NCBI GenBank assembly: GCA_016126655.1
Contig: CP065955.1
Location: 1,843,001-1,907,000, forward strand
From: Aerococcaceae bacterium zg-1292
GTDB lineage: Bacteria > Bacillota > Bacilli > Lactobacillales > Aerococcaceae
Reading direction: 5' to 3'
Length of the DNA: 64,000 nucleotides
In this document: in pieces, positions 43,210-52,736 of the stretch
How the letters are laid out: each line of letters starts with the position of its first letter
Numbering within the stretch: the stretch's first letter is position 1
Notes under the pieces: generated by a model
What the model saw: the letters and a program-made list of their open reading frames with translations, nothing else
Databases searched by the model: none
Told to the model about the DNA's origin: nothing
Position numbers and translations under genes: made by a program

Positions 43210-44436
43210 TTAATGTTTCATTGGGTCAAAGAAGTTATTTAAGTATTGTGCTAATACATCTGGTGTTGCTGAATCATCATTGATGAAATCAGTGGTTAAA
43301 TGCCAGAATCCCTCTTCAGAATCCCATTCTTTTTGTAACCATACTATTTGTTTTTCGGTAAAGGCTAAATCTGTAACACCCTTTGTTTCTTCAAATCCAC
43401 TTTCATTTTCTAAGGCTGTTAATGAAGTAGGCATTCCATCTACTTTATAATATTTACGTAATACATCCTCGTTAGATAAATAATCTAAGAATTTAAGAGC
43501 CAATTCTTTATTTTTTGATGATTCAGAAACTGAGAAAGCTAAATCAGCTGCACCAACCGTCATTTCTTCCCCTTCTTTTTCGCCTGGGAATGGGAATGAA
43601 GCAACTTTGAATCCCGGTTTTTGTTCATTTATAGCTGGCAATGCCCAAATACCTTGCGGCATAATCAATGCTTCACCTTTAGCAAAAGTCGCAATAGCAT
43701 CGGCATAAGAAGCACCATTTGCATTTTTTTGCGCTGAACCCGTTAATAAACGTAAACGTTTTGCAACTGCTTGTAATTTTTCATCATCACCTTTAATTGC
43801 ACCTTGTTCACTATGACGTAAATAGTCATTAGCACCATCAAAGCCACCCGCAACAGTTGCCCATGCTAATTGGTGATAGCCGTTTAATGACCATGAATCT
43901 GCTGTTGAGAAAGAACCAGCAAATGGTGTCTCCCCTTTTTCTTTGATGGTCGCAACTAATTTTTCAAATTCATCCCACGTTTTCGGCACTTCTAAACCTA
44001 ATTCTTTAAACTTATCAACATTATAGAAAAAGCCCCAAGCATTAGTTGTTAATGGCAAGTTATAAATTTTGTTATCCACAGCATATTGTTCAGCAGAACC
44101 TGGTTTTAATTTTGATAAAAATTCCTGTTCAGTTAAATCAACAAATTGACCGTCTTTAGCCCACAATTGAAAATCCATATTTTGTGGATAAATATTAATA
44201 ACATCTGGTGCATCACCATTTGCCATACGTGTTTTCAATACATTTCCTGCATCTGGTACGGTAACTAATTCTACTTTTGTACCATTTTCCTTATTAAAAT
44301 CATCTACAATTTCTTGTAGTACCGCTTGCATTTCGCGTTTTTGGTTAAAAACTTCTAATTTTCCATCTTGTGCATGTACTTGAATCCCTGATGATAATGC
44401 TGTTGAAACAGCTAATAAAGCAACAAATTTTTTCAT
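43210..44436 (-). CDS. msmE: Sugar ABC transporter substrate-binding protein without lipobox
   Basis: Extracellular solute-binding protein of 408 residues (SBP family 1). Features are an N-terminal signal sequence MKKFVALLAVSTALSSGIQVHAQ, then LEVFNQKREMQAVLQEIVDDFNKENGTKVELVTVPDAG and the C-terminal lobe. Unlike most Gram-positive binding proteins it lacks the Cys of a lipobox and shows a signal-peptidase-I-like site (VHA-Q). It might be released or held by the permease. A start further upstream with a Cys is not seen. It belongs to the aga-msmEFG-dexB operon. Confidence 0.9.
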   Translation of the reverse strand: MKKFVALLAVSTALSSGIQVHAQDGKLEVFNQKREMQAVLQEIVDDFNKENGTKVELVTVPDAGNVLKTRMANGDAPDVINIYPQNMDFQLWAKDGQFVDLTEQEFLSKLKPGSAEQYAVDNKIYNLPLTTNAWGFFYNVDKFKELGLEVPKTWDEFEKLVATIKEKGETPFAGSFSTADSWSLNGYHQLAWATVAGGFDGANDYLRHSEQGAIKGDDEKLQAVAKRLRLLTGSAQKNANGASYADAIATFAKGEALIMPQGIWALPAINEQKPGFKVASFPFPGEKEGEEMTVGAADLAFSVSESSKNKELALKFLDYLSNEDVLRKYYKVDGMPTSLTALENESGFEETKGVTDLAFTEKQIVWLQKEWDSEEGFWHLTTDFINDDSATPDVLAQYLNNFFDPMKH

Positions 44437-44508
44437 CTGAAAAAACTCCTTCTCCTATTTTTTCTCAAATTGACCAGCTGGTATAGCTAAAGAACTTGAA
44501 TATATTTC

Positions 44509-46674
44509 CTATTTTATTTTTTTAAACACTAATTGTTGGCTTAAGAAATCTCCGGCTGGTAATACCATCGTTAAGCCTGCATACATTAATTCTGCTCCCG
44601 AATACTGCATCCGTGACTCAGTTAATTCATAGAGCGCCTCTTCTTCTAATCCTTTTAAATATAGTGTTGTTTCAATCATTTCAATCGTTGATAAAATGCG
44701 TACATACGTAACAATCGTTTGCTCGTCATCCGTATATTGGACAGCTACTTCGTTGCGCATTTCATCTGGATTAATTAAACGGAAAAATTGACCATTTTGA
44801 ACTGTAGGCCGTATCGATTTATAACGGGCCACCTGCTCCTTAACAATTGCTTTTTCTTCGTCATTTAATTGAGTCAAATCTAACTCATAACCCAAATTAC
44901 CCATCATTGCCACGTCGCCACGTGTTGCTACACTCGTTATACGATTGACTTGATGATTTGGCGCCGCCGACACATGGGAACCCATGCTAATAGTTGGATA
45001 TAAAAAATTAGATCCGTATTGAATATCCAAACGACAAATTGCATCTGTATTATCACTTGCCCAAACTTGTGGGAAGTAGCGCATCATGCCTAAATCATTA
45101 CGCCCACCACCACCAGAGCAGCTTTCAAACAAGACTGTCGGATGATTTTGCGTCAAATACGCTGCCAACTCATATACACCTAACATATAACGATGTGATT
45201 GAGCGCGTGTCGCTAAATATGTGTCGCCATTACCAATATTTGTCATATTTCGATTCATGTCCCATTTAATATAATCAATATCATAGGTTGACAATAAATC
45301 ATTAAATAATTTTTTCATGTACTGAACCACTTCAGGATTGCTGTAGTCGAGTACTAATTGATTCCGTGAATACGTATGCTCACGACCAGGCACCTGAATT
45401 ACCCAATTTGGATGTTCTTGATACAAATCACTTTCTTGCGAAATCATTTCTGGCTCAATCCATAAACCGAACTGCATACCACGTTGATGCACTTCTTTAA
45501 TAAATTCCGCTAAGGAACCATCTAATTTAGCCTCATTGACATACCAATCTCCTAGCGCACGGTTGTCATCAAATCGATTACCAAACCAGCCATCATCTAG
45601 AACAAATAATTCCATCCCTAACGCAGCTGCTTCATCTACGATTTCCAATAATTTTGCTTTATCGAAATTAAAGTATGTCGCTTCCCAATTGTTGATTAAG
45701 ATTGGACGTTCTTTGTTTGCAAAATCAGCAGGTAGGATATGTTCTTTAACAAAAGACTGACTTTCGTTGGTTAAACCTTGTAGCCCTTGCGCACTATAAG
45801 AGAGTAAGGCTACCGGTACATCGAATGAATCTTGCGGTGCTAATTCCCACGTAAAATTATCGTCACTCAGACCAATTCCTACACGAACTTCGTTCAATTG
45901 ATTTTGTTGCACAAATGCTTGGAAATTCCCACTATACATCAATTGTAATGCAATAGCATTTCCATAATCATCGGTTGCATTGTGGTCACATAAAATAATT
46001 GCAGGTGTTTGCGCATGACCGGAGGCTCCACGGTTTGACCCTATCGAAAACAAACCTTGTGTGACTGCTTGACGACGCACCGTTTTTTCACGCCCATATG
46101 CCCCTTGCAGTGTCATAACATCATACGGCTTAGCTGGCACATCCAGTAATGAACTCAGCACACGATGTAACACAATCGGTTGATTCGATTCATTGGTCAC
46201 CCGTACAAATTGAACAATCGTATCCGTGTGTTCACTAACCGTATAGAAAATTTCATAACGAATATTTGCTACCTCATCTTTAAAAATTAGTTGCAAAGTA
46301 TCTGAATCATCTAGTCCATAAGGATTCGGCAGCTGTACTGCTTGTTCATGCCCTTTGAAAACTTTATAATCGACTAATTTCAAATCTGTCCATTCATTTT
46401 GTTGATGTTGAATGCGAATGGCAGGTTGTCTAAAATCCCCCAAACCATGTTGACCAACTATATGGCGTTGCGTGTCATAACTATAAGTCCGATTCAATGG
46501 ATTGCGATTGCCAGAAAATGCATGGTCACGTTCAAATAATTGGTTTGAAAAATGATAATTCTTCACTTTCCGTCCGAAATGCTTTAACGTTACAACACCC
46601 TCACGATTTTCTAAAATCATCGAGACTGACTTTCCATGTAAATAAAACAGATTATCACTATTAATGATTGCCAT
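44509..46674 (-). CDS. aga: Alpha-galactosidase (GH36)
   Basis: Cytoplasmic GH36 enzyme hydrolysing melibiose, raffinose and related alpha-galactosides. The 721-residue protein contains [29 protein letters not shown] (nucleophile Asp), [12 protein letters not shown] and the acid/base region WASDNTDA. Length and motifs match the AgaA/AgaN group. First gene of the operon; its promoter region contains a probable cre site and faces the divergent AraC regulator. With DexB it suggests use of raffinose-family and isomaltose-type sugars. Confidence 0.95.
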   Translation of the reverse strand: MAIINSDNLFYLHGKSVSMILENREGVVTLKHFGRKVKNYHFSNQLFERDHAFSGNRNPLNRTYSYDTQRHIVGQHGLGDFRQPAIRIQHQQNEWTDLKLVDYKVFKGHEQAVQLPNPYGLDDSDTLQLIFKDEVANIRYEIFYTVSEHTDTIVQFVRVTNESNQPIVLHRVLSSLLDVPAKPYDVMTLQGAYGREKTVRRQAVTQGLFSIGSNRGASGHAQTPAIILCDHNATDDYGNAIALQLMYSGNFQAFVQQNQLNEVRVGIGLSDDNFTWELAPQDSFDVPVALLSYSAQGLQGLTNESQSFVKEHILPADFANKERPILINNWEATYFNFDKAKLLEIVDEAAALGMELFVLDDGWFGNRFDDNRALGDWYVNEAKLDGSLAEFIKEVHQRGMQFGLWIEPEMISQESDLYQEHPNWVIQVPGREHTYSRNQLVLDYSNPEVVQYMKKLFNDLLSTYDIDYIKWDMNRNMTNIGNGDTYLATRAQSHRYMLGVYELAAYLTQNHPTVLFESCSGGGGRNDLGMMRYFPQVWASDNTDAICRLDIQYGSNFLYPTISMGSHVSAAPNHQVNRITSVATRGDVAMMGNLGYELDLTQLNDEEKAIVKEQVARYKSIRPTVQNGQFFRLINPDEMRNEVAVQYTDDEQTIVTYVRILSTIEMIETTLYLKGLEEEALYELTESRMQYSGAELMYAGLTMVLPAGDFLSQQLVFKKIK

Positions 46675-46762
46675 TCATCTACCCCCTTACTACACAATGA
46701 AAAATATTTTAAGCATTGATATTATTGCTTTCACAGCATTGTCTCTCACTAACAACGGCTTC

Positions 46763-46788
46763 ATTATACCGAAAGAAAACGATTGCTT
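46763..46788 (-). promoter_or_regulatory. aga promoter -10 with overlapping putative cre (CcpA) site
   Basis: Minus strand -10 TATAAT (46763-46768) lacks a good -35. Bases 46774-46788 read AAGCAATCGTTTTCT on the minus strand, one mismatch from the cre consensus WTGNAANCGNWNNCW. The site covers the -35 region, so CcpA binding would block polymerase, and an activator (the divergent AraC protein) is probably needed. Confidence 0.6.
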
Positions 46789-46961
46789 AAATGGATATAT
46801 GCAATTAAAATATGGAAAAACGTAAGATAAATGGTAGAATAGATACGGATGCTCGCTCTGTTCACGAATCATCCACAGCAACGATAAAAGCATTATCGCT
46901 GTTTGTACGTTTTTGAGCATCCAACCCGATTCACGATATATTTCACGGAGGTCTCCTTGAT

Positions 46962-47804
46962 ATGCTACTTTATACAGAATATGAATCCAACTCAATCGAT
47001 TTGACACTTGATTTTTGTGGCTATGAAAATTGCACACCCGGCTATAGTTTTGGCCCAGCGATTCGCGAAAACTATGTGCTTCACTATATCGACAAAGGTC
47101 ACGGCTATTTCGAGCATCAAAACATTCGCTACCCTTTAAAACAAGGCGATTTATTTTTACTGCGCCCCAATGAATCGACCTTTTATTACGCGGACAGCAA
47201 CAATCCGTGGTCCTATTATTGGATTGGTATGAATGGCACTAAGTTAAAAGATTTTATCAATTTGACCTTGCTGTCAGATATCCCTGTGTTAATAAATTCA
47301 ACACAAACACCTACTGATTTAATCGGATTCGCTGTCAAATCAACCGTTTACCAAGCCAATACCATGCAAAGAACATTGATTAATGAATTACACATCTATA
47401 GTAAGCTCTATGATGTTCTCTACCAAATTGCTAAAATCGCACCAAGCCCACAGTCCAGCGCTTATAATGTACAATACAAACTCTATGCGCAAGCACAACA
47501 CATTATGTCCACGCAATACTCGAAAGTCGATTTAACTATCAATGCTGTGGCGCAACAATTATCGATTACACGTAATTATTTAGCCGCCATTTTTAAACAA
47601 TTTTCAGCATCATCACCAAAAGAATATTTACTACACATCCGAATGAAACGCGCCAAACAATTACTGGAAACTACCAATGAACCGATACAAGTCATTGCAT
47701 TTTCTGTCGGATACCGTGATCCATTACATTTTTCAAAAGCATTTAAACAAGCGACCTGTTCATCACCTAAACAATACCGCCAACACATCCATAATGCCGA
47801 TTGA
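46962..47804 (+). CDS. AraC-family transcriptional regulator (MsmR/RafR-like)
   Basis: The 280-residue protein has an N-terminal cupin sugar-binding domain (about 20-150, with GHGYFEHQNIRYPLKQGDLFLLRP) and a C-terminal AraC double helix-turn-helix (about 180-278, VDLTINAVAQQLSITRNYLAAIFKQFSASSPKEYLLHIRMKRAKQLL ... VIAFSVGYRDPLHFSKAFKQATCSSPKQYRQH). It is divergent from aga and is most likely the activator of the aga-msmEFG-dexB operon, as MsmR is in Streptococcus mutans. CACGGAGG precedes the ATG. Confidence 0.93.
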   Translation: MLLYTEYESNSIDLTLDFCGYENCTPGYSFGPAIRENYVLHYIDKGHGYFEHQNIRYPLKQGDLFLLRPNESTFYYADSNNPWSYYWIGMNGTKLKDFINLTLLSDIPVLINSTQTPTDLIGFAVKSTVYQANTMQRTLINELHIYSKLYDVLYQIAKIAPSPQSSAYNVQYKLYAQAQHIMSTQYSKVDLTINAVAQQLSITRNYLAAIFKQFSASSPKEYLLHIRMKRAKQLLETTNEPIQVIAFSVGYRDPLHFSKAFKQATCSSPKQYRQHIHNAD

Positions 47805-47897
47805 GCAAAACCATTTTATCTACTTTACCGATTCGTTTATTGAGCGCACAATTTTTCCAAAAGATAATTGCCCACTTTTTTTGTGTATGGTATGATG

Positions 47898-47934
47898 ATA
47901 TCTCAATGTTTCTTATGACATTGAGATATTTTTT
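47898..47934 (+). terminator. Terminator after the AraC regulator gene
   Basis: ATATCTCAATGT pairs with ACATTGAGATAT (12 bp, 8-base loop), followed by TTTTT. Confidence 0.88.
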
Positions 47935-48061
47935 GTTCCGTAGATTATGTAATACAACGCATCTGTTTATCTTTTAATTACAGCGCGACAAATCATGCAA
48001 TAAAACGAACTACCGCCAATCATAATATTAGCAGAAACAATCTGTCGCCAATCAGATTAGT

Positions 48062-48171
48062 CATAGTGTGCACAGGAACATTCACTCGAATCATTAAAGC
48101 ACATCAATAATATGCTAGGCACATACGAAAGAACTTTTCAAAACAAACTTACCGTCAGCCTAAGCAAACCA
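48062..48171 (+). repeat. Decayed structured repeat in plus orientation before brnQ
   Basis: The stretch starts with CATAGTG and ends with GTCAGCCTAAGCAAACC directly before AAAAAAGGAG. These match the two ends of the repeat as read on the minus strand elsewhere; the inner ACTCGAATCATTAAAGC is close to ACTTGAACCACTGGAGC. It is thus inverted relative to all other copies and co-oriented with brnQ. The rest of 47935-48061 holds nothing recognised. Confidence 0.6.
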
Positions 48172-48187
48172 AAAAAGGAGATTTTTC

Positions 48188-49492
48188 ATGTTAACTAAAC
48201 GTCAATTTTTTGCCGTTGCTTTATTAGCATTTGGCATCTTTTTCGGCGCAGGAAATTTAATTTTCCCACCGGCAATTGCTCAATTAGCAGGTTCAAATGT
48301 TTGGCCTGCTTGGTTAGGTTTTCTAATTACAACCGTGCTTTTACCAGTATTAGGTATTGTAACCGTCATTAAAACAAATGGCCTATTAAATCTAGGAAAA
48401 AAAGTTGATACCGTGTTTGCCTACATCATTACCATTGGTATTCTCATTGCGATTGGTCCTGGTCTTGCGATTCCACGTACTGGTAGCACATCATTTGCAA
48501 TGGCAATCCAGCCATATCTAGGCAACACTAACACAATGGTGCCGCAAATTTTATATACTACCCTATTTTTCAGCTTCGTAGCAATGGTCAGTTGGAGCCC
48601 CAATAAAATTGTCGAACGCATTGGTAAAATCACGACGCCTGGTCTCTTATTAGCTATTGCTGTGATGTTTATCATTACAATTTTCGGGCAGCCAACCGAA
48701 CTCTTAAAGCCAACACCACAATATCAAACAGCTCCACTGATTACTGGATTTTTGACGGGTTATAACACACTGGACACACTTGCGGCACTAAACTACGGTT
48801 TACTTATCGCAACTGTATTACGTTCGTATCAATTATCTGACGAAAAAATTATGGCTACCGCTACAAAGGCAGGGTTTACAGCGGGAATTATTTTGGCACT
48901 CGTCTATTTTTCATTGATTATTATCGGTCAAGCAGGTGCAAATCACGTGCCGCTCGGGTCAAATGGTGCCGCCATCCTATTAGCCGCTAGCAATAAAACG
49001 ATGGGCGTCTTCGGCTCGCTCATTTTAGGATTGATATTTTTACTAGCTTGTTTCAATACGTGTGTTGGCCTGGTGACATCAATTTCTCAATTTTTTAGCC
49101 AAATCATCCCAGGAATTCGCTATCATCAGTTTATTATCATTTTTACCATTTGGAGTCTTGTACTAGCAAATGTCGGACTGGACGGTATTTTATCTTATTC
49201 CGTTCCCATTTTACTGCTACTTTATCCAATTGCAATTACATTAGTTATTTTATCTTTGACAGAACATCGCCTGCATCATACGCAACTAACCTATAAAGTT
49301 GTCGCCTACACAGTTACATTTATTAGTGTTATCAGTGCACTAAAATCAATCAATCTGTCCATTCCTTTCATTTCTCAGATGGTGCACGCCTTACCATTTA
49401 CCGCGGAAGGTCTGAATTGGGTCGTACCAGTAATTATTTTGTTGATAATTTTTGGTGTCTATAATGGCAATCAGCATCGTAATATTTCTTAA
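48188..49492 (+). CDS. brnQ: Branched-chain amino acid transport system carrier
   Basis: Sodium-coupled symporter for Leu, Ile and Val. The 434-residue protein has 12 predicted transmembrane helices and the LIVCS family opening FFAVALLAFGIFFGAGNLIFPPAIAQLAG and GPGLAIPRTGSTSFAMAI. AAAAGGAG precedes the ATG. Single gene; no T-box or clear CodY box was found in the 380-bp region upstream. Confidence 0.95.
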   Translation: MLTKRQFFAVALLAFGIFFGAGNLIFPPAIAQLAGSNVWPAWLGFLITTVLLPVLGIVTVIKTNGLLNLGKKVDTVFAYIITIGILIAIGPGLAIPRTGSTSFAMAIQPYLGNTNTMVPQILYTTLFFSFVAMVSWSPNKIVERIGKITTPGLLLAIAVMFIITIFGQPTELLKPTPQYQTAPLITGFLTGYNTLDTLAALNYGLLIATVLRSYQLSDEKIMATATKAGFTAGIILALVYFSLIIIGQAGANHVPLGSNGAAILLAASNKTMGVFGSLILGLIFLLACFNTCVGLVTSISQFFSQIIPGIRYHQFIIIFTIWSLVLANVGLDGILSYSVPILLLLYPIAITLVILSLTEHRLHHTQLTYKVVAYTVTFISVISALKSINLSIPFISQMVHALPFTAEGLNWVVPVIILLIIFGVYNGNQHRNIS

Positions 49493-49508
49493 ATTCACGT
49501 ATACACAA

Positions 49509-49551
49509 AAAAAGGAATAAATGTGATTATCGTCAACATTTATTCCTTTTT
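49509..49551 (+). terminator. Terminator after brnQ
   Basis: AAAAAGGAATAAATGT pairs with ACATTTATTCCTTTTT (16 bp) with an 11-base loop and a T-tract. Confidence 0.9.
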
Positions 49552-49689
49552 GATATGCCAGTCATTAACACTTGAGCGCAGACAATTCTTAATGAAGCAG
49601 AAGTTTGATACATTCACTGTCCCTAAACATATAGTTCAGATTTGAACTTCTAACACTTAATACAGCCAACGGCTATTAAATAATTAATC

Positions 49690-49731
49690 AAAAACCACCT
49701 CAGGTGATTCATTATCATCACTTGAGGTGGT
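49690..49731 (-). terminator. Terminator after pta
   Basis: Minus strand ACCACCTCAAGTGA pairs with TCACCTGAGGTGGT (one G-U or mismatch), followed by TTTTTG, 19 bp after the pta stop. Confidence 0.9.
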
Positions 49732-49749
49732 CATCTAATAGTGAAAATC

Positions 49750-50730
49750 TTACATTACTGCTTGGTTTGCTGTAATGATAGATACTTTGTAAACATCTTC
49801 TTCCACGCAACCACGTGATAAATCAGATACTGGTTTGTTTAAACCTTGTAAGATTGGACCTACCGCTTGGTAGCTACCTAAACGTTGTGCAATTTTATAA
49901 CCAATATTGCCAGATTGAATTTCTGGGAATACGTAAACCGTTGCAGCGCCTGCTACTTTTGAATCTGGTACTTTTTGTGCAGCTACAACAGATGAATATG
50001 CCGCATCAAATTGTAATTCACCATCAATTTGGTATTGTGGTGCTAATTCTTGAGCAATTTTTGTCGCTTCTGCTACTTTATCAACTTCTGGTGAAGAAGC
50101 AGAACCTTTAGATGAGAAACTCAACATCGCAACACGTGGTTCAATACCAAATAATTCAGCTGTACGTGCAGATTCTACCGCGATTTCAGCTAATGCTTGT
50201 GCATCAGGATTAATATTAATTGCGCAGTCTGCAAATACTAATTTTTGGCCATCCATTTGAGGTGGAATTAGAACAAACGCACCACTTGTACGGCTTACAC
50301 CTGGTTTTGTTTTAATAATTTGCAATGCCGGACGAACAGTATCTCCTGTTGAATACACCGCACCACATACTAAACCATCTGCTAAGCCCATGTATACTAA
50401 CATTGTACCAAAGTACGCTTTATCAAGTAATTGTACACGCGCTTGTTCTTCGGTAGCTTTACCTTTACGAACCGCAACAAATTCTGCGACCATTTTATCA
50501 TAGTCTTCATAATTTGTCGGGTCAATAATTACTAAGTCTTCAATATTCCAGTGATGTTCAGCTGCTAACGCTTCAATCTCAGTAGGATTACCAATTAAGA
50601 TTGGTTCTACTAATTTATCTGATTTTAAGCGAACAGCCGCCCCTAGTACACGACGATCGTTTGCTTCAGGAAATGCGATACGAATCCCTTTACCTGAAAT
50701 TTTCTCACTTAACTCTACGAACATATCCAC
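49750..50730 (-). CDS. pta: Phosphate acetyltransferase
   Basis: Converts acetyl-CoA and phosphate to acetyl phosphate, the first step of acetate formation with ATP gain. The 326-residue protein is the short Firmicute type and shows IAFPEANDRRVLGAA, DGLVCGAVYSTGDTVRPALQIIKTKPGVSRTSGAF and the C-terminal GSYQAVGPILQGLNKPVSDLSRGC. Start is GTG 50730 nine bases after GGAGG, or ATG 50724. ackA is not adjacent. Confidence 0.96.
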   Translation of the reverse strand: MDMFVELSEKISGKGIRIAFPEANDRRVLGAAVRLKSDKLVEPILIGNPTEIEALAAEHHWNIEDLVIIDPTNYEDYDKMVAEFVAVRKGKATEEQARVQLLDKAYFGTMLVYMGLADGLVCGAVYSTGDTVRPALQIIKTKPGVSRTSGAFVLIPPQMDGQKLVFADCAININPDAQALAEIAVESARTAELFGIEPRVAMLSFSSKGSASSPEVDKVAEATKIAQELAPQYQIDGELQFDAAYSSVVAAQKVPDSKVAGAATVYVFPEIQSGNIGYKIAQRLGSYQAVGPILQGLNKPVSDLSRGCVEEDVYKVSIITANQAVM

Positions 50731-50878
50731 TACTTTTCGCCTCCAAATTTATTGACTAATACAGTTTTAGTTGTCTATTCATACACACAACCGCATTAAA
50801 TCGCTATTCATACTAATCTTATTGTTACACTTTTTCAGAGAAAATACAATACAAATCACTTAAAAAAGTAAGCATTTG

Positions 50879-51367
50879 CTAAACTTCTGTGTTATAACTA
50901 AAGGTTAAATCTTCCCATTGTTTTAATACAGCTACATAGCGTTTAGCATAATAGCGCGCCATCGGTAAGTTTTGATCTAAATAATTGCCACAATCACGGG
51001 CTGACGCACCGGGAATTTCACCCTCATAATCTTGAATAAATTCGAAGGTGCGTGTCAACAAATCAAGCACTGCTGCTGGTTGTACTTTATCCGTTAAAAT
51101 TAAATAAAATCCCGTACGACACCCCATTGGACCAAAATAAATAACTTCTTGCTTATAGGTTGAATCATTGCGCAAAAAGGTTGCAGCTAAATGTTCAATT
51201 GTATGAATTTCCGCTGTATTCATCACCGGCTCGACATTTGGCGCTGTAAAACGTAAATCATAAGATTTTAACGTTGCATCGCCGACATTATCTTCACGTG
51301 ATAAATAAATGCCGGGCTCTAGCGTTAAATGATTGACTGTAAAACTAGGAATTTTTTCCATTTCCAT
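50879..51367 (-). CDS. luxS: S-ribosylhomocysteine lyase (LuxS)
   Basis: Splits S-ribosylhomocysteine into homocysteine and the precursor of autoinducer-2. The 162-residue protein has the metal-binding HTIEH motif (His of the motif with a later Cys in GASARDCGNYL) and FGPMGCRTGFYL with the catalytic Cys. AAGGAAG precedes the ATG. The gene lies 343 bp downstream of dusB. Confidence 0.97.
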   Translation of the reverse strand: MEMEKIPSFTVNHLTLEPGIYLSREDNVGDATLKSYDLRFTAPNVEPVMNTAEIHTIEHLAATFLRNDSTYKQEVIYFGPMGCRTGFYLILTDKVQPAAVLDLLTRTFEFIQDYEGEIPGASARDCGNYLDQNLPMARYYAKRYVAVLKQWEDLTFSYNTEV

Positions 51368-51710
51368 TGTATGTACTTCCTTTCTCGTATACTTAGTTAT
51401 AACTCGACTTTACACAGTTTAAGGTTTCGGCGACTCTTCCTTGCCTTTCGAGCAAATTAGACTGCTTAAAATTCTACCACTCGGCGTTCTTAAAACACAT
51501 TCCACAGCCAATTACACTCCGCGTAAATTAGGCTAATTCAATACCAACTCCGTATCGTTTCATAGTGCGCATTAGTAATTCACCAGCATCCGACTTCATT
51601 CGCGCGACAAAGGATACGAGCGCTGATACATGCTGGCGCTTTTTGCGCCAATAATTTAGATGAGGATACTTTCGCTTACGCTATGAGTTTCAGTAGTTTC
51701 ACGTTATTTT
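51368..51710. other. Non-coding gap between dusB and luxS
   Basis: About 340 bp with no convincing gene. A small hairpin TGGCGC-TTTTT-GCGCCA (near 51630) is present. Pieces vaguely recall the repeat family (a Tyr/His-poor GC-richer stretch near 51590-51640) but arms cannot be aligned with confidence. A luxS promoter should lie here but is not obvious. Confidence 0.3.
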
Positions 51711-52736
51711 TTATACATTATTGAGTCGTTCTAATTTGCGTTCAGCTTGCTTTACTTCATGCATTTGTGCGATATCTGCAAAGTCTAACAGCATTTGTTT
51801 GACCACTGCTGACTCTTCCGTTTCATTAATCGCCACTTTCACTTTGGATGCGCGTGGAATGCCTTTTAAATAATAATGTGCTTGCGTACGAAATTCACGA
51901 GTGGCTGGATGGTCGCCTTTTAATTCAACCAATCGGTCCAAGTGGTCAATCGCAGTATCAATTTTTTCACGCGCAGTCATCGGGGGTAGCAATTCACCTG
52001 TTGTGACATAGTGAACCATTTGTTTAATAATCCATGGATTACCTAAAGCAGCACGCCCGACCATCACTCCATCCACACCCGTTGTTTCCAATAATTCTTT
52101 GGCCTGTTCCGGTGTACGCACATCACCATTACCGACAAATGGAATGGTTTTAATTTCTTTTTTGACTTGTGCTAAAATATCCCAATTCGCTTTACCTTCA
52201 TACATCTGCACCCGCGTTCGCCCATGCATCGCAACCATTGAGGCACCGGCACGCTCTGCTGCCAACGCATTTTCAACTGCATATAAATGGTCATCATCCC
52301 AGCCCGTACGCATTTTCACGGTCACCGGCTTTTTGACAGCATCAACGACAGAGGCCACCATCTCGTACACTTTATTCGGGTCCAATAACCAACGAGCACC
52401 CGCTTCTGCCTTAATAACTTTATTGACCGGGCATCCCATGTTAATATCAATAATTGCACAATCTGTATTTTCAGCTACGTATTTAGCGGCTTCAACGAGC
52501 GTCTCTTTATTTCCACCCATGATTTGAATGCTCAATGGATACTCATTCTCTGCGATATGCAACATACTCAATGTCTTCTTATTACGAAATTGAATCCCTT
52601 TATCACTAATCATCTCACAAACAACAAGACCTGCACCAAATTGTTTGACAATGGTACGAAAAGCTGCGTTCGATACTCCAGCCATTGGTGCAACGACAAT
52701 TGGATTATCAATTTGAATATCACCTATTTTAAACAT
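51711..52736 (-). CDS. dusB: tRNA-dihydrouridine synthase
   Basis: FMN enzyme reducing uridine in the tRNA D-loop. The 341-residue protein has VAPMAGVSNAAFR, IDINMGCPVNKVIKAEAGARWLLDP (active-site Cys), VTVKMRTGWDDDH, MHGRTRVQMYEGKANW and GNGDVRTPEQAKELLETTGVDGVMVGRAALGNPW. It overlaps hslO by 8 bp, with its ribosome-binding site inside the end of hslO, so translation is coupled. Confidence 0.95.
   Translation of the reverse strand: MFKIGDIQIDNPIVVAPMAGVSNAAFRTIVKQFGAGLVVCEMISDKGIQFRNKKTLSMLHIAENEYPLSIQIMGGNKETLVEAAKYVAENTDCAIIDINMGCPVNKVIKAEAGARWLLDPNKVYEMVASVVDAVKKPVTVKMRTGWDDDHLYAVENALAAERAGASMVAMHGRTRVQMYEGKANWDILAQVKKEIKTIPFVGNGDVRTPEQAKELLETTGVDGVMVGRAALGNPWIIKQMVHYVTTGELLPPMTAREKIDTAIDHLDRLVELKGDHPATREFRTQAHYYLKGIPRASKVKVAINETEESAVVKQMLLDFADIAQMHEVKQAERKLERLNNV

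Noticed and set aside
47935-48187. T-box or CodY box upstream of brnQ
   Set aside because: No T-box core or antiterminator and no good AATTTTCWGAAAATT match were found.
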